Below, one piece after another: positions 44,133 to 49,320 of a stretch of DNA of 49,320 nt. Both the position numbers and the translations under genes were made by a program. Source of the stretch: a virus. Below the pieces are notes generated by a model. That model made no database searches. It had not been told where the DNA came from and was given only the letters and a program-made list of their open reading frames with translations. Within the stretch, counting starts at the first letter, position 1. Each line of letters opens with the position of its first letter. The stretch is from the IMG/VR virus record IMGVR_UViG_3300021057_000004, positions 1 through 49,320 of that record; one strand, 5' to 3'.

Positions 44133-45155
44133 ATGAGCGCCACATCGCAGCTAACGACGTTCAGTGACCTTTTCACCGATCTTCAGAACCGGACGAGGGA
44201 AGCGACTGGCGTAACGGCCACCGAAAACCAGGCGAAGCGCTACATCAACATAGCACTTCACGACATGCACCTCGGGACGGACTACAAGTTCCCGTGGGCA
44301 GAGCGCAACGCAGTGATCGTCACGCAGGCGCAGTACACGACCGGGACGGTGAGCGTCACGAAGGGCGACACCGCCCTGACTGGCTCCGGGACTGCGTGGA
44401 ACACGAACAACGAATTCACCGTGAAGAACATGCGGGCGAACGGCAAGGTCCGCATCGCCGGGGCGCTCAACCCGTACACGATCTCCTCGGTGAGCAGTGA
44501 CACGGCTGCTGTCCTGTCGAGCAAGTTCACGGAGACAACGGTAAGCGGCGAGACCTACGTCTACTACGAGGACGAGTACGACCTCGCCTCGGACTTCCTG
44601 CGGCCCTTGGACATGCAGCGCTTCTCCGACCAGGTGGCGATAGATCTCATCAGCAGGACGGAGTTTCGCCGACGCTATCCGGCGAACTCGGTGCCCTCGC
44701 GCCCGTCCGTCGCCTGCATCATCGACTACGCGCCAAGCGGCAACACGACGCCGATCCGCAGGGTGAAATTCCACGCCCCGCCGTCGACGAACATGACCAT
44801 CCCGTACTCCTACATCACGGCGAATCTTGCGGTGAGCACGACCGGGACGGCCTTGACGAGCATGTCGGCGACCACGGACGAGCCGATCGTGCCGCTGCGC
44901 TATCGGCACGCCATCCTGTACCACGCGCTCTACAACTGGTATCGGGACAAGAAAGATGATGCCAGAGCGGACTCTGCCAAGTCCGACTACACGGACGTCA
45001 TGCTCAGGGTCATGGGCGACGTCGAGATCGGCGCCAACCGCCCGCAGCTGCGCCCGCGGATGCAGGGGTACGCCAGACGTGCGCAGAGGCCTTGGAGCGG
45101 GTCGCGCGGGCGCAGGTATGACGTGAACGGCCGCTTCGACCGGATGGAGGACTGA
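44133..45155 (+). CDS. Head-tail adaptor protein (340 aa)
   Basis: The opening (TTFSDLFTDLQNRTREATGV, ENQAKRYINIALHDMHLG) matches the helical core of head-tail adaptors of the gp6/gp4 connector type; residues about 65-150 form an inserted Ig-like or beta domain (TGTVSVTKGDTALTGSGTAW). YDLASDFLRPLDMQRF and YRHAILYHALYNWYRDKKDD complete the helical part. It should bind the portal and start tail assembly. The next gene is a beta-propeller hub, as in P22-like tails. Confidence 0.78.
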   Translation: MSATSQLTTFSDLFTDLQNRTREATGVTATENQAKRYINIALHDMHLGTDYKFPWAERNAVIVTQAQYTTGTVSVTKGDTALTGSGTAWNTNNEFTVKNMRANGKVRIAGALNPYTISSVSSDTAAVLSSKFTETTVSGETYVYYEDEYDLASDFLRPLDMQRFSDQVAIDLISRTEFRRRYPANSVPSRPSVACIIDYAPSGNTTPIRRVKFHAPPSTNMTIPYSYITANLAVSTTGTALTSMSATTDEPIVPLRYRHAILYHALYNWYRDKKDDARADSAKSDYTDVMLRVMGDVEIGANRPQLRPRMQGYARRAQRPWSGSRGRRYDVNGRFDRMED

Positions 45156-46760
45156 GTGCCGTCGAACGCGACGCGTGTCCTGCGACACTTCTTCGGCGGT
45201 GGATGGGCTACGGACTTTGGCCCGTCAGTCGACGTCGCCCCGGACCAGTCCGGGAAGGTGGTCATTCCATTTCTGGTCGACGCCGAGGACTGCCTATTCG
45301 AGTTGGACGGCGGCCCGCACAAGATGGGCGGCGCATCCAAGGTCAACTCCTCTGCGCTGGAGTCAGGAGCCGTCGTCACGGGCCTCTTCGACTACTGGCG
45401 GCATGGCACTGCCGGCAGCCCAAGCCGTCGCAGGATCGTGCACTGCGGGACGAAGGCTCTGGCCGACAACGACGACGGGGACTTCGCCACCACGATCGGC
45501 TCTGGGCTCGAAAGCGGGAGGGTTCCTTCCTACTTCACATTCGACGACCTTCTGATCTTCACTTCAGACTCCACCTCGGATGTGCCGAGGTCGTGGGATC
45601 AGAGCACCGCGCAGAACCTCGCCGGCAGCCCGCCGAACTTCGCGTTCGGCTGCGCGCATAAGAACCGCGCCTGGGCAGCTGGCGTCGTGTCAGCCCCGTC
45701 CAGGCTCTACTACAGCGCGAATACCGACCCGGAGGATTGGACCGGATCAGGATCTGGGTCTATCGACATCGACCCGAACGACGGGGACATCATCACTGGT
45801 CTCGTGAGCCACAAGGACGAGCTCTGGGTTCATAAGGGGCCGAACAAGGGCTCTATCCATCGAATCACGGGAAGTTCGCCGACAGGCTCCGATGCCTTCG
45901 CGCGCAAGCCGTTCGTCTCTGGGCTTGGTGCGTGCTGGCACAACGCCATCTTCCGGTTCGGCGATGACATCGGATTCGTCAGCCAGTTCGGGTCGGTGCA
46001 CAGCTTGTCCGCCACGTCCGCGTTCGGCGACTTCTTCGAGGCGAGCCTTTCCAGGCCGATCAACGTCGGCGGCATCAGGTCGTATCTGAACTACAACCGT
46101 CTGCGGAACATCTGGGCGGCCACCGACCAGCTGGCCGGCATGGTGCTGGTCACGGCCTCGTGGGATGCGAGCAGCACGAACAACAGGTGCCTCCTCATGG
46201 ATTTCCGCGGAGCGCCGGACGTCATTCGCTGGGCGAAGCTCAAGGCCTACGCTGCCGCGAGCCTCGCCACGTTCGTAGACACGAACGGGCTGCGCAGGAT
46301 TCTGGCTGGCGGCAATGATGGGTTCGTGCGGCGGCTGAATGTGTCTGACCGCTCGATCGACGGCAGCACCGGCCTTTCCTACAAAATCACTACCCCGACC
46401 ATGAGCTACGGGAACCCGCTGCTCATGAAGCAGTTGTCACACGGGGCTATCGGCCTTGCCCCGAAGGGCAACTTCAACTTTACGTTCGGCTGGACGCGGG
46501 ACAACAACGCGCAGCAGACACTCACGGTGGCGCAGAGTGGCGCCGACGTGCTTGGCAGCGCCTCGTCGAATCAGTTCACGCTGGATACCTCGACGCTTGG
46601 CGGATCGCAATTCGTAGACCGATACCACCGTTTCGGCGAGGAGGGTGGTGAGTTCCGCACCGTGACTTACCAGATCACGGACAGCGCAAACAACCAGGAC
46701 ATCGAAGTGCATAGCATCACAGCGGCCGTAACCCCGGGCGCGGAAAGCGTGGAGAACTAA
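45156..46760 (+). CDS. Beta-propeller tail hub/stabilisation protein, P22 gp10-like
   Basis: 534 residues from GTG 45156 with GGAGG five bases before it. Repeated blades contain GTKALADNDDGDFATT, YFTFDDLLIFTSDSTS, NRAWAAGVVSAPSRLYYSAN and NRLRNIWAATDQLAGM. The long C-terminal beta part ends VTPGAESVEN. A propeller protein after the adaptor and before the fibre is the P22 gp10 hub arrangement, closing the DNA channel of short-tailed phages. Family identity with gp10 is by fold-type and position, not certain sequence match. Confidence 0.72.
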   Translation: MPSNATRVLRHFFGGGWATDFGPSVDVAPDQSGKVVIPFLVDAEDCLFELDGGPHKMGGASKVNSSALESGAVVTGLFDYWRHGTAGSPSRRRIVHCGTKALADNDDGDFATTIGSGLESGRVPSYFTFDDLLIFTSDSTSDVPRSWDQSTAQNLAGSPPNFAFGCAHKNRAWAAGVVSAPSRLYYSANTDPEDWTGSGSGSIDIDPNDGDIITGLVSHKDELWVHKGPNKGSIHRITGSSPTGSDAFARKPFVSGLGACWHNAIFRFGDDIGFVSQFGSVHSLSATSAFGDFFEASLSRPINVGGIRSYLNYNRLRNIWAATDQLAGMVLVTASWDASSTNNRCLLMDFRGAPDVIRWAKLKAYAAASLATFVDTNGLRRILAGGNDGFVRRLNVSDRSIDGSTGLSYKITTPTMSYGNPLLMKQLSHGAIGLAPKGNFNFTFGWTRDNNAQQTLTVAQSGADVLGSASSNQFTLDTSTLGGSQFVDRYHRFGEEGGEFRTVTYQITDSANNQDIEVHSITAAVTPGAESVEN

Positions 46761-46763
46761 GCA

Positions 46764-48260
46764 ATGGCGCTCTCCAGGGTCAAAACGTGGGTGTCCGGCG
46801 AAGTGCTCACGGCCTCGGACCTGAATGCCGAGTTCAACAACATCCTCAACAATGCCCGGTCGCTGATTTCCCCGCTGACAGGCACGCTCGACATGGATGG
46901 CTACGAGCTGATCCTTGACGGCGATGCGGACACGTCGCTGACGGCAGATACCGACGACCGGGTTGATGTGAGACTCGGCGGGGTCGACCTATTCAGGTTC
47001 GACGGGACGGCGGCGTCACTTGTAAACGGCATCGACTTCATCGGCGCGGCAACCTCTGCCCGTCCGCGCGTGGTCGTTGTGGGTTCCGACACGAACGTCG
47101 GGCTTGCGCTTCGTCCGAAGGGAACGGGCAGTGGCGCCTCGGTCGTGATCGAAGACGGTAACGGAAACGAGGTACTGATCGGCGATGTTGCCACGGCCAG
47201 CGCGGTGAACGAGCTCACTGCTACGAACGCCGCAACCGGCAACCGCCCTGTGCTGAAGGCAAGTGGCGGGGACACTAACGTAGGGCTCGGGGTTCGGCCT
47301 AAAGGAACAGGGGCCGGCGCCTCTGTCGTGATCGAGGATGGCAATGGCAACGAAGTTCTGATCGCCGACGTTGCTACGGCATCCGCGGTGAACGAAGTAA
47401 CGATCACAAATGCGGCAACCGGGGCTGGGCCAACGCTCGCCGCGACTGGCGGCGACACGAACATCCCCGTCACGCTCAAGGGCAAGGGCACCGGCAAGGT
47501 GGTACTCGGCCAGGCCACCAGCACGGAGGTCCAACACGCCGCGGATCAGCCGATCACGGATTCAAGCGGCAATGAGCTTCTGAAGTTCGTTAAGACGGCA
47601 AGCGCCGTTAACGAAGTAACCGTCACGAACAATTCCACCGGCAATGCTCCGTCTCTGAGTGCGACTGGCGGCGACACGAACATCAGCCTGAACCTGGTCC
47701 CGAAGGGAACTGGGACGGTGCAGGCCAATGGCAAGACGCTTGCTCTGGAATTGATTCAGCCGCAGACCGTGAGCGGCGTCGCCACCGTGGACTTCACAAC
47801 TGGCATCGACAGCACCTACGACAACTACATAATCCTGATGCACGACGTTGTTCCTGCGACGGACAACGTGGATCTGTGGCTGCGCATGGACACGAACGGC
47901 GGCGCGTCGTTCGATGCCGGAGCGTCCGACTACGCTTGGACGAACGTAGGCAATACGGACGCAGGTGGTACTGCTGGAGCATCCGGTGACATCGCAGACG
48001 CACAGATACGCCTTGCTTTGGGCCTAGACAACGGGGCAACCGCCTCACTAGTGGGGCGCGTTGAAATCTACGGAGTTAATTCCAGCCGCCATAAGTGGAC
48101 CAATAATCATTGCACATGGTTTCGCGACGCCAGCACCATTGCGGCGTTCCACGTCGGCGGGCGATACCTCAACACGTCGGCGGTGAATGCTTTCCGCATT
48201 CTCACCTCCAGTGGAAACATAAGCGGCACGTTCATCCTCTACGGAGTCAGGAAATCATGA
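46764..48260 (+). CDS. Tail fibre/receptor-binding protein with tandem repeats (498 aa)
   Basis: The N-terminal 60 residues (MALSRVKTWVSGEVLTASDL, NAEFNNILNNARSLISPL) match the virion-anchor region of phage fibres. Residues about 95-325 consist of four related units with GGDTNVGLxxRPKGTG and TASAVNExTxTNAATG, a beta-rich shaft. The C-terminal domain (FTTGIDSTYDNYIILMHDVV to FILYGVRKS) resembles the receptor-binding tip of many short fibres. A chaperone-like gene follows directly. It should decide host range. Confidence 0.85.
   Translation: MALSRVKTWVSGEVLTASDLNAEFNNILNNARSLISPLTGTLDMDGYELILDGDADTSLTADTDDRVDVRLGGVDLFRFDGTAASLVNGIDFIGAATSARPRVVVVGSDTNVGLALRPKGTGSGASVVIEDGNGNEVLIGDVATASAVNELTATNAATGNRPVLKASGGDTNVGLGVRPKGTGAGASVVIEDGNGNEVLIADVATASAVNEVTITNAATGAGPTLAATGGDTNIPVTLKGKGTGKVVLGQATSTEVQHAADQPITDSSGNELLKFVKTASAVNEVTVTNNSTGNAPSLSATGGDTNISLNLVPKGTGTVQANGKTLALELIQPQTVSGVATVDFTTGIDSTYDNYIILMHDVVPATDNVDLWLRMDTNGGASFDAGASDYAWTNVGNTDAGGTAGASGDIADAQIRLALGLDNGATASLVGRVEIYGVNSSRHKWTNNHCTWFRDASTIAAFHVGGRYLNTSAVNAFRILTSSGNISGTFILYGVRKS
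47088..47730 (+). repeat. Tandem repeat region in the fibre gene
   Basis: The GACAC-AACGT/AAC element marking each unit starts at 47088, 47271, 47454 and 47673, giving periods of 183, 183 and 219 bp (61, 61 and 73 codons). Units 1 and 2 are the most similar at DNA level and share long runs around the GNGNEVLI codons, so copy number could change by recombination. Confidence 0.85.
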
Positions 48261-48508
48261 GCTACATGAAATCTGTAGACGGGAAACCCGTTCCCATGAC
48301 GGACGAGGAGGTTGCGCAACGTCAGGCCGAGGAAGCGGCTTGGGAATCAGGCAGGGCATCTCGCGAAGCGGCGGCGCACAACGCGAAGATTGATGCCGAA
48401 CTCGCCGAAAACGATCTGAAGGTTATCCGTGCGCTCATCGAGGGTGACAGCGCGCGGATTGAGGCCCACAAGGCGAAGCAGGCCGAACTTCGAGCGAAAC
48501 GGAAATGA
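48257..48508 (+). CDS. Fibre-associated chaperone-like protein (83 aa)
   Basis: ATG 48257 overlaps the fibre TGA. MSYMKSVDGKPVPMTDEEVA then QRQAEEAAWESGRASREAAA is a short N-terminal segment followed by a long charged helix, the layout of small tail-assembly proteins encoded after fibres. It may help fold the fibre. Coupled to the next gene by 4 bp. Confidence 0.7.
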   Translation: MSYMKSVDGKPVPMTDEEVAQRQAEEAAWESGRASREAAAHNAKIDAELAENDLKVIRALIEGDSARIEAHKAKQAELRAKRK

Positions 48509-48966
48509 CCGTTCAGGCTGCCACTGCACCAACGCATAGAACAAGAGCGCAGATCGTGCGCGACATGGTCGAGATTCGCCTCGCAGTGAATGAGGCCGGC
48601 CAGGACATCGCCACGGTGCTGACCGAAAACGGCGTCGACGTATCGGCCGTCGACTGGACTCAGGTCTTCCCGCACTGGCTCATTGCCTGCGTGGACGAAC
48701 ACGTAATCGGATGCTGCCAGGTAGCCATCTCCAAGCCGTTCGGATACGTGGAGTTCATGTTCGTGCGCCCGGAGGTGCCGGCGAAGCTGAAGGCTGTAGC
48801 CCTGCGCAAGCTCATCATTCAGTCGATGGCGACGCTCCATGCAGCAGGCTGCCAGTACGTCGGCGGCGTGGTGGAGAAGGGGAACCGGAAGTTCTCCAAC
48901 GTGCTTGAGAACCTCAACTTCCGCAGAACCTACACGGCGGACGTGTACGTGAAGAGGCTGAGATGA
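48505..48966 (+). CDS. GNAT-family N-acetyltransferase of the virion module (153 aa)
   Basis: The central region HWLIACVDEHVIGCCQVAIS (core strands), PFGYVEFMFVRPEVPAKLKA and LRKLIIQSMATLHAAGCQYV (acetyl-CoA binding helix) followed by ENLNFRRTYTADVYVKRL matches the GNAT fold. Similar proteins are encoded beside tail genes in several short-tailed phages, where they may acetylate a virion or host protein; the substrate is unknown. ATGA overlaps on both sides. Confidence 0.72.
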   Translation: MTVQAATAPTHRTRAQIVRDMVEIRLAVNEAGQDIATVLTENGVDVSAVDWTQVFPHWLIACVDEHVIGCCQVAISKPFGYVEFMFVRPEVPAKLKAVALRKLIIQSMATLHAAGCQYVGGVVEKGNRKFSNVLENLNFRRTYTADVYVKRLR

Positions 48967-49320
48967 GCGGGCTAGTTGACTCTCTGTTCGGGGGTGGAGG
49001 AAGCACCACGAACGTCGTCACGTCTACGCCAGCACCTACCGCCGAAGAACAGGAGCTAATCAAGCTCAATACGGAGCTCGCGCGCAGGCAACTCGCGCAA
49101 CTGGACACGCTTGCCCCGTTCCAGAAAGAACTCCTAGACATCACTATCGCCGACCTGCGCAGGCAGGGTGCCGAGACGGCAGCGCTTAATGCCGCGATCA
49201 CGCCGGAGCAGCAGGCGGCCTTTGCGAAGTCCGAGTTTGATCGCGCGTCGCGTCTCGGGCCGATCCAAGAAGAACTGCTGCAGAAGCAGCTGGACCTCAT
49301 TCGCTCTGGCGGTGCGGCTA
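48963..49320 (+). CDS. Virion internal/ejection-type protein, 5' part (3' part at 1-693)
   Basis: ATG 48963 overlaps the preceding TGA. The start MSGLVDSLFGGGGSTTNVVT is followed by a helical Gln/Leu-rich region (EEQELIKLNTELARRQLAQL). The frame is open to the end of the window and, because 49194-49320 equals 1-127, continues without interruption to 693. See the entry at 1-693 for the whole 307-residue protein. Confidence 0.8.
   Translation, partial: MSGLVDSLFGGGGSTTNVVTSTPAPTAEEQELIKLNTELARRQLAQLDTLAPFQKELLDITIADLRRQGAETAALNAAITPEQQAAFAKSEFDRASRLGPIQEELLQKQLDLIRSGGAA
49194..49320. repeat. Right copy of 127-bp terminal direct repeat
   Basis: Identical to 1-127; see the left copy. Counting it once gives a 49,193-bp circle. 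Confidence 0.95.

Overview
The window is a complete temperate bacteriophage (or excised prophage) genome. Bases 1-127 are repeated exactly at 49194-49320, so the contig closes into a circle of 49,193 bp and the gene cut by the window ends (48963 to 693) becomes one intact 307-codon frame. The DNA is GC-rich (about 60%). AGGAGG-type ribosome sites, lipobox lipoproteins next to an endolysin, and proteobacterial-type phage genes (YbcO nuclease, O-like initiator with DnaB) suggest a Gram-negative, probably pseudomonadotal host. I see a portal, scaffold, capsid, adaptor, beta-propeller hub, fibre and three large internal proteins, but no tape measure, sheath or tail tube, so the particle is most likely short-tailed (podovirus). 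No tRNA, rRNA, CRISPR array or insertion sequence was seen.

Layout on the circle. (1) 1-6388, rightward: end of the virion module (three internal/ejection-type proteins) and the lysis cassette (spanin-like pair, holin, M15 peptidase endolysin, small HTH protein), closed by a terminator. (2) 6388-6548: cluster of inverted GTTCTAAA motifs beside the integrase, the likely attachment region. (3) 6555-18627, leftward: one 12-kb operon of about 36 mostly tiny, overlapping genes. It starts with recombination genes (annealing-type protein, PD-(D/E)XK exonuclease), contains a cassette that looks dedicated to 7-deazaguanine (VUT/YhhQ transporter, QueF-like T-fold protein, DpdA/TGT-like transglycosylase, nucleoside deoxyribosyltransferase-like protein), and ends with a DUF4224 excisionase-like gene and integrase. 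One 51-aa gene with a perfect ribosome site runs against this operon. (4) 18659-19800: immunity region with a leftward CI-like repressor, a small gene with its own promoter, a lipoprotein frame, and a rightward Cro-like gene. (5) 19940-24660, rightward: replication and recombination (HTH regulator, O-like initiator with a repeat-rich origin candidate, DnaB helicase, a second tyrosine recombinase, YbcO nuclease, Vsr/DUF559-like nuclease). (6) 24663-26834, leftward: eight small accessory genes from their own promoter. (7) 27008-49320, rightward: Cys-rich small proteins, an HNH-like protein, terminases, portal, scaffold, capsid, fibre and other virion genes, with three sugar-metabolism-like genes and a collagen-like gene embedded.

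Control. The same 10-bp operator (AAGCATACTT and close variants) occurs in pairs at three promoters: PL (18659-18696), PR (19539-19576) and a third leftward promoter at 26882-26920. Each pair covers the -35 and -10 boxes, so one repressor should silence the early operons and the accessory operon together. Rightward transcription meets a strong terminator just after cro, implying antitermination or attenuation.

No stretch above 300 bases lacks a gene. The largest gaps are 26835-27007 (173 bp, promoter and operators), 6389-6554 (166 bp, terminator and inverted repeats), 19801-19939 (139 bp, terminator) and 37029-37137 (109 bp, nothing recognised).
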